Below, one piece after another: positions 26,659-34,775 of a DNA stretch of 64,000 bases. The stretch's first letter is position 1. Each line of letters begins with the position of its first letter. Position numbers and translations under genes: made by a program. Below the pieces are notes generated by a model. The model was not told where the DNA came from, made no database searches, and saw nothing but the letters and a program-made list of their open reading frames with translations. The stretch is from Pseudomonas sp. ICMP 561 (lineage in GTDB: Bacteria > Pseudomonadota > Gammaproteobacteria > Pseudomonadales > Pseudomonadaceae), in contig NZ_LKBT01000007.1 of assembly GCF_002699985.1 (NCBI RefSeq), forward strand, positions 62,001-126,000, in the 5' to 3' direction.

Positions 26659-27888
26659 TCACGAACGCCCCGCAACTCTTGTCCATACCCAAAACCCAAG
26701 CGCCACAAGACTAATCGAGCCCCCCAACAAACATACCGCCACCCAGCCCCAACGTGCATAAACCTGGGTGGCCGCAACCGCCCCTAGCGCACTTCCAAGC
26801 GAGTAAAAACACATGTAAGCACCGACCAACCGACTTTGCGCGTCGGGCCTCGCCGCAAATATCAGGCTCTGATTAGTGACATGCACCGCCTGAACCGCGA
26901 AATCCAGAACGACCACTCCGACAATCAGTGCGAGCAACGATGTTTCCGCGAACGCGATAGGCACCCAGGACAGCGCCAGCAATGCCAAAGCAATCCCCGT
27001 AATGCGCTGTTCCAAGCCCTGATCGGCCCAGCGACCAGCCCTCGATGCCGCTAACGCGCCCGCTATCCCGGCGAGGCCAAACAAGCCAATCTGCGTATGC
27101 GAAAGACTCAACGGCGGCGCACTCAGCGGCAACACCATCGCCGTCCACAGAACACTGAACGCAGCAAAGATCAGCAGCGCAAAAACACCCCTGATCCTTA
27201 AAGCCGGCTCGGTGACAAAAAGTGTGAACGTCGACAACAGAAGCGCCCAATAGGTGCTTTCAATACGCGGCAAACCTTTGCTCGGGATAGCCCTCCACAG
27301 CACAACGGCCAGGGTCAGCATCAACCCCGCGGAAACAAAATAAACCGCCCGCCACCCGGCCAGATCAGCAATAAGCCCTGATGTAAAACGCGCAAGCAGG
27401 ATCCCCAAGACAATCCCGCTCGTTACCGTGCCAACGGCCTGCCCGCGTCGTGATGGCGTTGCCAGCGCAGCGACATAAGCCACGACCACTTGAACAACCA
27501 CCGCCATTAGACCGACCAAAATCATCGCACCCAGCAAGGCCGACCATTGCTGAGCAGACCCGACCACTATCAACGCAACAGCCGACAGCAACACTTGAGT
27601 CAGGATCAAAGCCTTGCGATTGATCAGATCACCCAACGGCACAATAAAAACCAAACCCACGCCGTAGCCAACCTGAGTGGCGGTGACCACGATGCCGATC
27701 ATGCCTGGGTCGACGCCGAGGCTTTGAGCCATAGAATCAAGCAACGGCTGCGCGAAATAGACATTGGCAACGGCCAGTGCGCAGGTGATCGACAACAGCA
27801 GCGTCAATGCTGGAGATATCTCGGGAGTGCTCTCCGACCGGGCTTCACAAGAGTCGAGCTCGCTTGCGGCATTGATATTGGAGGCCAT
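26659..27888 (-). CDS. MFS transporter (DHA1-like efflux pump)
   Basis: A 409-residue protein with 12 predicted membrane helices. The ATG at 27888 is preceded by aagga at a suitable distance; an in-frame ATG at 27936 has weaker support. Typical features are ANVYFAQPLLDSMAQ in helix 1 and the motif-A-like GDLINRKALI after helix 2. Divergent from an HxlR regulator across 141 bp, it is likely a small-molecule exporter controlled by it. Substrate not deducible. Confidence 0.88.
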   Translation of the reverse strand: MASNINAASELDSCEARSESTPEISPALTLLLSITCALAVANVYFAQPLLDSMAQSLGVDPGMIGIVVTATQVGYGVGLVFIVPLGDLINRKALILTQVLLSAVALIVVGSAQQWSALLGAMILVGLMAVVVQVVVAYVAALATPSRRGQAVGTVTSGIVLGILLARFTSGLIADLAGWRAVYFVSAGLMLTLAVVLWRAIPSKGLPRIESTYWALLLSTFTLFVTEPALRIRGVFALLIFAAFSVLWTAMVLPLSAPPLSLSHTQIGLFGLAGIAGALAASRAGRWADQGLEQRITGIALALLALSWVPIAFAETSLLALIVGVVVLDFAVQAVHVTNQSLIFAARPDAQSRLVGAYMCFYSLGSALGAVAATQVYARWGWVAVCLLGGSISLVALGFWVWTRVAGRS

Positions 27889-28029
27889 GGATCCATCCTT
27901 GATGCTGATTCCGGTTTCAATTGAAAACCACTTCATTGATTTCTACCAAGTCCGGTTTTAATCTGCAACCAGTTTTTCATGGCGTTGCTGCTGGCGAGAC
28001 TTCCTCTGATGGCTGATCGGGAACCCAAA

Positions 28030-28485
28030 ATGGCGAATCATTCAACTGTCCAAGGCGACGAATGCCCAGTGGCAAGAACCCTGGAAGCCATCGGCGATCG
28101 CTGGTCGCTGCTCATCATCCGCGACGCCTTCGACAACGTTCGACGGTTCGGCGAGTTTCAGAAAAACCTCGGCATGGCTAAAAACATCCTCGCCGCACGC
28201 CTGAAAACCCTCGTCGAACTGCAGATTCTCGAAATCCACCCCGCCTCAGATGGGAGCGCCTACAAGGAATACGTGCTGACAGAGCGCGGCCGTGCGGTCT
28301 TTCCCATCGTCGTCTCGATGCGCCAATGGGGAGAACAGCACCTGTTTCAGACGGGCGAAGTGCATTCGGTGCTGCTGGATAAAGCGCGTGAGCAGCAAGT
28401 GGTTGAGTTAGAGGTTCGGTCTGCAGAAGGGCGACTGCTTGGGCCGGAGGATTGTTATCGGGGGCGGGTGGTTAAGGGGGCGTAA
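28030..28485 (+). CDS. HxlR-family transcriptional regulator
   Basis: A 151-residue winged-helix protein: CPVARTLEAIGDRWSLLIIRDAF, then FGEFQKNLGMAKNILAARLKTLVELQIL and the wing YKEYVLTERGRAVF. The conserved cysteine near the N-terminus (DECPVA), the redox or effector site in some relatives, is present. Starts at 27979, 28009 and 28030 are in frame; 28030 best fits the family. It is divergent from the MFS gene, the common regulator-pump arrangement. Confidence 0.9.
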   Translation: MANHSTVQGDECPVARTLEAIGDRWSLLIIRDAFDNVRRFGEFQKNLGMAKNILAARLKTLVELQILEIHPASDGSAYKEYVLTERGRAVFPIVVSMRQWGEQHLFQTGEVHSVLLDKAREQQVVELEVRSAEGRLLGPEDCYRGRVVKGA

Positions 28486-28609
28486 TGGCGGGAAGACTAC
28501 TCATCAACTCAGCTCACCCCAAACCGGACAAAAGCACGCTATAGCGTGTGGTCATCCGGGCGGCAGCATTGAAAAATGGCTCGCAATTACGCAAGGACTC
28601 GAGCCATTT

Positions 28610-28894
28610 ATGAACTGCAATGAATCCGCTTCACCTCCTGAAACGCTGACCAAGCTCCAAGTCGTCAGCGCTATGTACGACTATCTGATGACAAGCTGGG
28701 AGGAGCTGCCTGACAAGAACAAGCGGGCATTGGGGTTTGATTTCGTTGTAGGGAGCGAAGGTGAGGAGGCCGCCCTGAATCACTTGGCCCGGCTGTTCAT
28801 GGAGTATGCGGATTTGTCGTTTCGACGGGCATTGGTTGCCAGGCGGAGAAGGCTTGGTCTGGATGCTTATTCAGACTCCGCATCTGCTGGTTGA
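28610..28894 (+). CDS. Small hypothetical protein
   Basis: A 94-residue ORF starting MNCNESASPPETL at ATG 28610, with an aagga sequence 12 bases upstream. It is mostly helical and charged (AMYDYLMTSWEELPDKNKRALGFDF). No family recognised. Its codon usage is ordinary for the neighbourhood. It could be a real accessory gene, but evidence is limited to the open frame. Confidence 0.5.
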   Translation: MNCNESASPPETLTKLQVVSAMYDYLMTSWEELPDKNKRALGFDFVVGSEGEEAALNHLARLFMEYADLSFRRALVARRRRLGLDAYSDSASAG

Positions 28895-28946
28895 TGAGTT
28901 GTTATCCAGGCCGTTTGAAAAGTCTCAATCCACACATAGCCAAACG

Positions 28947-29002
28947 CTTACACATGATAGAGAAAAACTGCCATTTGCAGACCTGCCCGACAGGCATAGT
29001 CT
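28947..29002 (+). promoter_or_regulatory. Promoter and half GacA upstream site of the Rsm-type RNA
   Basis: CTTACA at 28947-28952 equals the conserved right half of the GacA upstream activating sequence (TGTAAG-N6-CTTACA); the left half is poorly conserved (catagc). A -35-like TTGCAG at 28975 and a -10-like TAGTCT at 28997 predict transcription from about 29009-29011. That places CTTACA near -60, where GacA sites usually lie. Confidence 0.5.
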
Positions 29003-29010
29003 TGTATTCA

Positions 29011-29123
29011 ACCACTGACGAGCAGGAAGCCCGTCAGGATCAAGGATGATCGACCATGAAAGGATGCCGCCGACAGGGAGTTGGAATGGTACTGGACAAA
29101 AAACCCGCTTCGGCGGGTTTTTT
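29011..29123 (+). ncRNA. Rsm-family small RNA (RsmX-like), sequesters RsmA/CsrA proteins
   Basis: A stretch of about 113 nt contains seven GGA triplets (29025, 29037, 29044, 29062, 29077, 29083, 29094). Two sit in hairpin loops: CTGACG / CGTCAG (29015-29020, 29032-29037) exposes AGGA, and GATC / GATC (29038-29041, 29048-29051) exposes AAGGAT. It ends in a classic terminator, CCCGC-ttcg-GCGGG plus six T. Length, GGA density in loops and terminator match GacS/GacA-controlled RsmX/Y/Z RNAs, which titrate RsmA/E and relieve translational repression. RsmX is the best fit by length. Confidence 0.82.
29098..29123 (+). terminator. Intrinsic terminator of the Rsm-type RNA
   Basis: Six A residues, stem CCCGC / GCGGG with a ttcg loop, then six T. 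The A-tract pairs with the T-tract. A small ORF can be read through it, but that is an artefact. Confidence 0.92.
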
Positions 29124-29526
29124 ATTGATGCCTTGTTTTGCCGGTTTTTTTGCGCTTAACACTTCTGTCCCGCCCCAGTGTCTGTTTGCGAAAACGCCTC
29201 AGTTCTAATCGGCTACTTAGCAGCGATTGAAGGAGGTATTGCAGTGTTTACTGTGTGTCGCGGTGTAGTGCAGTTTTTCCCGAAAAGCTTCCAGTCGAGC
29301 GCGGGAGGCACGAAGAATTTCATTTCAGGTAACAAAGCCGAGCTTCAGGTTCGGCTCATCATGAAAGCCGTCCCAAGATTTGACAGGCCTCAGTGCATTG
29401 GTAAACCGCTCAATGACTACCCCCGACCAGCTTGGCAAAGAGCGGCTTCCCCGGGGAAATGCACCGTTTGTGCACCCCCGATACAAAACTCCGTTCCATA
29501 CGGTTTTTCGATAACAAACGGGCCAT
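29124..29526. other. Gene-free stretch between the sRNA and the glycosyltransferase
   Basis: About 400 bp without a credible gene. One weak hairpin (agccga / tcggct, about 29336-29357) followed on the minus strand by ttgtt could terminate the minus-strand glycosyltransferase about 170 bp beyond its stop. Nothing else recognised. Confidence 0.4.
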
Positions 29527-32500
29527 TCAATCTGCCAGCCAGGCTCCTCGCCACGCCAACAGGTGTTCTTCCCTGAGCATCCAGTTATCGAGTACCAGGC
29601 TGCGCAGGGCATCTCCGGCCCCGGCGCTGGCGTCGGGTTCGGCGAGATGTTCGCGAATAGCGGCAATCCAGTCTTTTGGCTTGTTCCTGACCCGGGTCAC
29701 CGGCAAATCGCCGCGATAACAAAGGATGTCCGAGCAGATCACCGGGAAGCCACAGGCGCCGTATTCCAATAATCGTAAATTGCTTTTGCAGGCGTTGAAA
29801 AAGTTGTCTTCCAGGGGGGCCAAAGCCAAGTCCAGGTTTAAGCTGGCCAGATATGCCGGGTACTTCTCGATACTCACGCCCCTATGAAACTCGTGGACAT
29901 AGGGACGCAGTGCCGGTGGACACATGCCCATAAACACCCATTCCACTTCCCCAGCCAGTTCACGAACCACTTCGGCAATCACTTGCAAGTCATCGCGGTG
30001 GCTCGAGCCACCTGCCCAGCCGACCCGAGGCTTGCGGCCTTGTTGGCGATGGGTGATCAGGCCGCTCCACCACTGGCTTGGCAGGCGGTTCTCTACCACG
30101 CGAATGTCGGCGTTAAAACCCTTCAGCGCATTGGCCAGTGGCTGGGTCGACACCACTAACCGGTCGCACAGCCCCACGACTTTTTTCAGGCGCTTGGCGA
30201 TGTCTTCGGGAAGCAGTTCGCGGGTTCCGTTGCCGGTGGGCACGTCGAGCATGTAGTCATCCAGCTCGTAAACCTTGAAGGCCTTGGAGAATGCCTTGGC
30301 GTCCTGGATCATTTCCAGCTGAGGTGTTGTGAATTGTCGCTGGAAAATGATCGTGTCCGGCGCCATGCGCTCAAGCTCTACCGGTTGACGCAGCCAGTCG
30401 CTCACCGCGCCCTCTACCAGTTGCGCGGCTTTCAGGGCAGCGAAGGGCTGGCGTACCCGATAATGTCCGCTGCCGAAAGAGTCGCCGGGGTAGCACAGCG
30501 CGTAAGGCAACGGGCGACTGGCGAACGGTTGCCAGCCGCCCTCGCTACGGGATTCGTGCGCGAAGCCGCTGCCTTCCAGGGTCAGGTTGCGGTTGTAGGC
30601 CGGGTCGTTGGCGAGCTGCGGCAGCCAACGCCGGTACATCACCGATTGTTCGCGCTTGAAGCGTTCTCGCTTGGCTTCCAGCTTGGTCGTGTCAACCTTG
30701 TTCTGGCTCACGTTGGCTTCATGCATGAGCACCGCATAAGGCGTCCAGACAATCAGTTGCCCGGCCTGGCCGACTTTCAGGCACAGGTCTACGTCGTTAT
30801 AGGAAACCGCCAGGCTAGCCTCGTCCATTCCTCCCACCTGGTGATACAGCTCGGTGCGGATCATCAGGCAGGCAGCGGTCACCGCGCTGTAGTTCTGGTC
30901 AACCTGCAAACGGTGAAGGTAGCCGTTGGACTGCATGGGGTCGCCGACGAATGGGTGGTCTGCCACGCCGCGCAAGCCGAGTACCACGCCTCCATGCTGG
31001 ATAGTCCCGTCGAGGAATAATAATTTGGCGCCGACTATCCCCACTTCCGGCCGCTGAGCGTGATGGAGCATCGCGCCAAGCCAGTCCCCGTCAATGACGG
31101 CGGTGTCATTGTTGAGCAGCACCAGGTAATCGCCCCGGGCCTGGCTGACGGCAAAATTGTTGATTGCCGAATAGTTGAAAGGGTGAGGGTAACGCAGGAT
31201 ACGCACCTTGGCGTCGTTCAGGCGCTCCATACCCGTTAACCAATCCTGGGCTTCGGCGGTCTCACTGTTGTTGTCGACGATGATCAGTTCGTAGTTCGTG
31301 TAGCGGGTTTTCTCCATTAAGCTTTCGATGCAGCGCATCAGCATCGGCAGCTGATCTTTTGTGGGGATCACAATGGACACCAACGGCTGCCCGGCGTGTT
31401 GGTAAACGACCCGGTTGGCCATCGGCAAGGGGCCTGCGTGCAGTTCATGAGCCACGCCCAGGCGCTGCAAGTGCGCCTCGACGATTGCCGCGGAGTGCGC
31501 GATGACCTGGCCTTCGCCGAGCCACTGGCCGAAGTTGATTACTTGGTGTACCAGCACTTCAGCGAGATGCCCGACGGTGCCTAGCCCATGAGTTTCAACT
31601 AGCCGATAGAGCAGGTCATGGGGCGCCAGTTCGGCGAAGGCGGGATCGAAGCCGTCGGCACCTAGCACGGCCTCGCGGCTGAAGGCCAGGGCTCGACCGA
31701 CATACGGATAACTTCGCAACAGGTCCAGGTTCAGATCCGGCTTGAACACCGGATTCTGGCATCCAGTTGCGGTCAGCGAGTCTTCATCGCTATAGCAAAC
31801 GCTGACGCCGGGGTTCAGGGCGATGCCCTCGGCGAGCAACAGCAGCGCGTGGGGGGCGAGTTCGTCGCCGCCCCGCAGCAGGTAGCACCAGTCGGTCTGG
31901 ATGTCCTGCAGCAGCTCATTGAGCTGGCTCGGCCAAGACTCCGCCAGCGGCAGCCAGACCAGATTGTCGGTCGGCGTCACCCCTACCGGTTCGGCATTGG
32001 ACAGCACTACGATGGCCGCCGCCCCGTAAAGCTGGCGGTCGATGCTTTCCAGACTGGAACGCAACAGCGCAATGTCACCGGTGGTATCCGTCAATACCAA
32101 CAACACATCCGGTTGACTCGGCCAGCTCGCAAGTCGCGTCGGCAAACCTTCGAACTCGGCGGCAGTCAGTTGCCGGGTGTCCAGCCAGCGCCGATACAGG
32201 TTGATATTGCGCTGCTGTTTGCCGAGATCCGCCAGCACGCCGAAAAAGCGTTCAAAGGCGTGTGCCAGTGTGCCGTTGAGCTGACCACGCTCGGTTTCGA
32301 AATCTTTGCCCGTCAGTTGTATCCTTTCCAGGGGGGACAACGCTTCGGTGCGCACGAAGAACATGGCGCCGGCAAAAAAATCCGCCTCATTGATTCGTTG
32401 TTGATCAATGCCGGCACGTTCGGCCAGGGTGACCAGGTGCGTGCGTTCGCTTTCATCGAGGTTTTTGATGACCGGCAGCCGGTACTTATCGATGCCAAGC

Positions 32501-32976
32501 ATTGGATGGTGCGCCGGGTCGGCAAGGTATTCTACCGATCGGCGGAAGCGTACCGGGCTTAGCAGATCATCGAAAAGGTCATGGGCAGAGGAGTTAGTCA
32601 CGCCCAAGTGCACCGTGCGCCTGGTGTGCAGCTTGATCAGTGTGTGGATGTTATCGGCACGTAAAAACGGCAGCACCCGCAGGAATGGTAAAACATCCCT
32701 CCCGTGATCGGGCACCCGGTACAGCGAATAACTCAGCCCGCTGGCCGCTAACTGGGTACGTACCGTATCGTCACGGCCGGTCACGCAAGTTACGTAGAGG
32801 TGCAGGCGTTCTTGCAGGTGAATCAAACGGACCAAAATGTCTCGCAGCACATCGGGCTGACAGACATGAATGACCACGCCAACTGGCGGCTCACCGTTTT
32901 CGAGAGAGGGATGCTCCATGACCAGCACTTCAAGCTCCTCGATCAACGGGTCATTACGCCTCGTACGATCTTGCAT
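29527..32976 (-). CDS. Giant multi-module glycosyltransferase (RgpF-like, GT2 tandem, GT4-like)
   Basis: 1149 residues, no signal peptide or membrane helix. Residues about 30-290 resemble rhamnan-synthesis F (RgpF) domains (GVVIHVCQPD, HGRDVLPFL, IKLHTRRTVH). Residues about 295-470 look like a degenerate GT2 (VCYSDEDSL, FKPDLNLDLL). Residues about 515-760 are a full GT2 (SIVIPTKDQL, ELIIVDNNS, LLNNDTAVID). The C-terminal 350 residues are GT4-like (PRVGWAGGSSHRDDL, LLEYGACGFPVICSD). ATG at 32976 after aggga. Similar giants modify O-antigen or flagellin; no polysaccharide or flagellar genes are adjacent. Confidence 0.85.
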   Translation of the reverse strand: MQDRTRRNDPLIEELEVLVMEHPSLENGEPPVGVVIHVCQPDVLRDILVRLIHLQERLHLYVTCVTGRDDTVRTQLAASGLSYSLYRVPDHGRDVLPFLRVLPFLRADNIHTLIKLHTRRTVHLGVTNSSAHDLFDDLLSPVRFRRSVEYLADPAHHPMLGIDKYRLPVIKNLDESERTHLVTLAERAGIDQQRINEADFFAGAMFFVRTEALSPLERIQLTGKDFETERGQLNGTLAHAFERFFGVLADLGKQQRNINLYRRWLDTRQLTAAEFEGLPTRLASWPSQPDVLLVLTDTTGDIALLRSSLESIDRQLYGAAAIVVLSNAEPVGVTPTDNLVWLPLAESWPSQLNELLQDIQTDWCYLLRGGDELAPHALLLLAEGIALNPGVSVCYSDEDSLTATGCQNPVFKPDLNLDLLRSYPYVGRALAFSREAVLGADGFDPAFAELAPHDLLYRLVETHGLGTVGHLAEVLVHQVINFGQWLGEGQVIAHSAAIVEAHLQRLGVAHELHAGPLPMANRVVYQHAGQPLVSIVIPTKDQLPMLMRCIESLMEKTRYTNYELIIVDNNSETAEAQDWLTGMERLNDAKVRILRYPHPFNYSAINNFAVSQARGDYLVLLNNDTAVIDGDWLGAMLHHAQRPEVGIVGAKLLFLDGTIQHGGVVLGLRGVADHPFVGDPMQSNGYLHRLQVDQNYSAVTAACLMIRTELYHQVGGMDEASLAVSYNDVDLCLKVGQAGQLIVWTPYAVLMHEANVSQNKVDTTKLEAKRERFKREQSVMYRRWLPQLANDPAYNRNLTLEGSGFAHESRSEGGWQPFASRPLPYALCYPGDSFGSGHYRVRQPFAALKAAQLVEGAVSDWLRQPVELERMAPDTIIFQRQFTTPQLEMIQDAKAFSKAFKVYELDDYMLDVPTGNGTRELLPEDIAKRLKKVVGLCDRLVVSTQPLANALKGFNADIRVVENRLPSQWWSGLITHRQQGRKPRVGWAGGSSHRDDLQVIAEVVRELAGEVEWVFMGMCPPALRPYVHEFHRGVSIEKYPAYLASLNLDLALAPLEDNFFNACKSNLRLLEYGACGFPVICSDILCYRGDLPVTRVRNKPKDWIAAIREHLAEPDASAGAGDALRSLVLDNWMLREEHLLAWRGAWLAD

Positions 32977-33286
32977 ACCTTTCCCTCTAGCGTCTCAATG
33001 AGTAAATAGCCGAAAAACAACGCTATAGCCCGATTGCAACCTGCTGAGTTCTTCATGTCAATGAAGTTATCGTCAGGGTCGAGATAGGGGGCGTAATAGA
33101 GACTGATCAGAAATAGTTGGCGGGTAAGGTGGTCGCGCGATTGCCAGGCAGATATTCCTGTGCGTCCTCGGCAAGGGCCGTCATGGCGGTGAGGACCATC
33201 TGACACAGGAATGCCTGAAACTACCGAAGAGCCAAGCTATCAGGAGAGATTCTTGGGCGGGGCAGGGTTATTCGTAAGAAATTAAA

Positions 33287-33308
33287 AAGCCGGCTTGTGG
33301 CCGGCTTC
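33287..33308 (-). terminator. Minus-strand intrinsic terminator
   Basis: Stem AAGCCGGC / GCCGGCTT with a 5-base loop, followed on the minus strand by tttaat. It ends a transcript entering from higher coordinates, for which the only candidates are the small ORF at 33382-33567 and the repressor at 33675-34400. Confidence 0.75.
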
Positions 33309-33381
33309 TCAAGGACGAACTTGGTTTGTTTTTGGCAAACCGTGCTCGCCTTTAACAGGTGCGCTCAGCGAGTGGCGCTAA

Positions 33382-33567
33382 TTAGGATGGTGACGCTGAC
33401 CAGGTTTCAGTCTGGGCGTAACCGTCGGCGTCGAGGCGTTGTGTGCTTCGGGTCGGGATGGCGCAGAGGATACTGATGTTCGCGGCGCTTGCCCAGTCTT
33501 GAAACACTTTGTTGGAAGATCCGTCGTTAAGGCTGCTGGAGAAATGAAAGTCCATCTGACGCGCCAC
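33382..33567 (-). CDS. Small ORF of unknown origin, possible gene remnant
   Basis: Up to 61 codons (GTG at 33567; an internal ATG gives 57, MDFHFSSSLNDGSSNK). The sequence is protein-like (ILCAIPTRSTQRLDADGY) but not recognised. In its favour: a terminator 75 bp downstream on the same strand, and no overlapping gene. Its 5' end abuts a REP doublet (33573-33647), so it may be the 3' remnant of a gene cut off from its start, perhaps phage cargo linked to the adjacent repressor. Confidence 0.3.
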   Translation of the reverse strand: MARQMDFHFSSSLNDGSSNKVFQDWASAANISILCAIPTRSTQRLDADGYAQTETWSASPS

Positions 33568-33572
33568 GATTC

Positions 33573-33647
33573 TCTGTAGGAGCTGCCGAAGGCTGCGAAA
33601 GGGTTTTCATGACTGAACGATTCGCAGCCTTCGGCAGCTCCTACAGA
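33573..33647. repeat. REP doublet, GCTGCCGAAGGCTGCGAA family
   Basis: Compact hairpin: arms tctgtaggagctgccgaagg and complement ending 33647, with only about 18 bp of loop. It is the only member of this family in the window. It lies just beyond the repressor stop. The 698-bp gap from 32977 to 33674 holds this element, the terminator, the small ORF and otherwise nothing recognised. Confidence 0.88.
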
Positions 33648-33674
33648 CAGGTGACCACCCTGCGATGGATCAGC

Positions 33675-34400
33675 TCACCGAAACGCTATCCCATGCCGCC
33701 GCGTGTTCAGCGTCGACCACCAGAACACCCAGCCCAGCACGCGTATACCTTGTTGCTCGATCTGTTCTGCCGTGAACAGCTCGTCGGGGTATTCGGCGCT
33801 GTTGTGGCTGCGCAGGCGCAGGCCGTTGCCGGGTAGGCGGTAGAGGTATTTCACGCGCAGCATGCCACCGTGTTCCAGGGCGTACATTTCGCCGTCGATG
33901 ATTCGGGTCAGGCCGCGGTCGATGCCGAGTACGGAGCCGTCCTGGATCTTGTCGGCCATGCTGTTGCCGATCATGGCGACGCAGATGGCGTTGTCGATGT
34001 TGATATTCATGCTTTGCAGCACATGCAGCGGCAGGCGGATTTTCTTGCCGGGGGCTTCAGCGATAAGGGTGTCGCCGGTGTCCGATTCGGTTTCCTTATA
34101 GACCGGCACTTCCACGTCGCTGCGCAGCGAGCTGCGGTTGGAGTGGCGGGACGCGCCGCTGTCGCCGCCATTGTTTTCATTGGCCGAGTCGCACGGATGC
34201 TTGGGGCCTTCGCCCGTGCGCAGCCACCGTGCGTTGACGGTTAACAGTTCAGCCACTTCGTCCAGACGGGCCATGGGGATGCCCCGCTTGAACCAGTTGT
34301 TCACATGCTGAGGCGTGACCTTCCGGTTGGCGGCGAAGTCCGTGGCTGAGAGGTGGCACTCCCGCAGGAGGGCGCGTAGTCGATCACCTGATGTATTCAT
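33675..34400 (-). CDS. Phage-type CI/LexA-like repressor with S24 peptidase domain
   Basis: A 241-residue repressor related to PrtR/CI. HTH at about residues 4-62 (LRALLRECHLSATDFAANRKVTPQHVNNWF), a polar linker at about 66-95, then a LexA-like S24 domain with the catalytic dyad S147 (MIGNSMADKIQDGS) and K184 (LRVKYLYR). No obvious Ala-Gly cleavage dipeptide is visible in the linker, so RecA-stimulated self-cleavage is uncertain. ATG at 34400. No structural phage genes, integrase or pyocin cluster are in the window: it is an orphan, perhaps a prophage relic or a captured regulator. Confidence 0.88.
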   Translation of the reverse strand: MNTSGDRLRALLRECHLSATDFAANRKVTPQHVNNWFKRGIPMARLDEVAELLTVNARWLRTGEGPKHPCDSANENNGGDSGASRHSNRSSLRSDVEVPVYKETESDTGDTLIAEAPGKKIRLPLHVLQSMNINIDNAICVAMIGNSMADKIQDGSVLGIDRGLTRIIDGEMYALEHGGMLRVKYLYRLPGNGLRLRSHNSAEYPDELFTAEQIEQQGIRVLGWVFWWSTLNTRRHGIAFR

Positions 34401-34429
34401 GACCCTGAGTTTACGGCGCTCGTTAGCGG

Positions 34430-34441
34430 GTTTAAATAAAC
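34430..34441. promoter_or_regulatory. Candidate operator GTTTAAATAAAC
   Basis: A near-perfect 12-bp palindrome 30 bp upstream of the repressor start, in the region expected to hold its own and any divergent promoter. Related half-sites follow at about 34541 (gggtaaac), 34601 (gggtttaa) and 34628 (gggtgtttac). Confidence 0.45.
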
Positions 34442-34452
34442 GAGGTGTTCAA

Positions 34453-34545
34453 ATGAGCGGTGTGTCTAATTGTCCTGCGAGCCCCGGGATTACAGGGTTT
34501 GACGGGTTTTGTAGGGCGCTTCTGTCATTGGTTTGTGGCGGGTAA
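34453..34545 (+). CDS. Possible 30-codon ORF divergent from the repressor
   Basis: MSGVSNCPASPGITGFDGFC... begins at ATG 34453 with gagg seven bases upstream, a good ribosome site, and stops at 34545. Its position divergent from a CI-like repressor is where phages place cro or an early gene. It is too short and unlike known Cro proteins to assign. It may be a leader peptide or a truncated relic. Confidence 0.3.
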   Translation: MSGVSNCPASPGITGFDGFCRALLSLVCGG

Positions 34546-34726
34546 ACAGTGCGGATTTTGTTCAGCGCGCAATGGCAGGCCTGGAGGTCTGTTTATCGGG
34601 TTTAACGGGGGAAGTTATTTGTTTGGCGGGTGTTTACTGAAAAAACTGATTGTTTTCGCAGAACGATCAATCGGCATGAATGTTTGCCGGGAGCGTTTTA
34701 AAGAAGCGGAGGGTTTTGCGAGGGAT

Positions 34727-34761
34727 GTTAACGGAGCATCTGTTGCAGATGCTCCGTTGAC
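34727..34761. terminator. Long hairpin after the ppa gene
   Basis: A 16-bp stem with a single wobble pair and a 3-base loop, beginning 15 bp beyond the ppa stop on the minus strand. There is no T-tract, so it acts as a transcript-end stabiliser or a weak terminator. The rest of the 375-bp gap to the repressor holds the operator-like sites and the 30-codon ORF. Confidence 0.55.
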
Positions 34762-34775
34762 GATGCAGCAATCGA

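Noticed and set aside
29056..29210. Small ORF starting MKGCRRQGVGM
   Set aside because: It runs through the terminator of the Rsm-type RNA and encodes the terminator hairpin itself.
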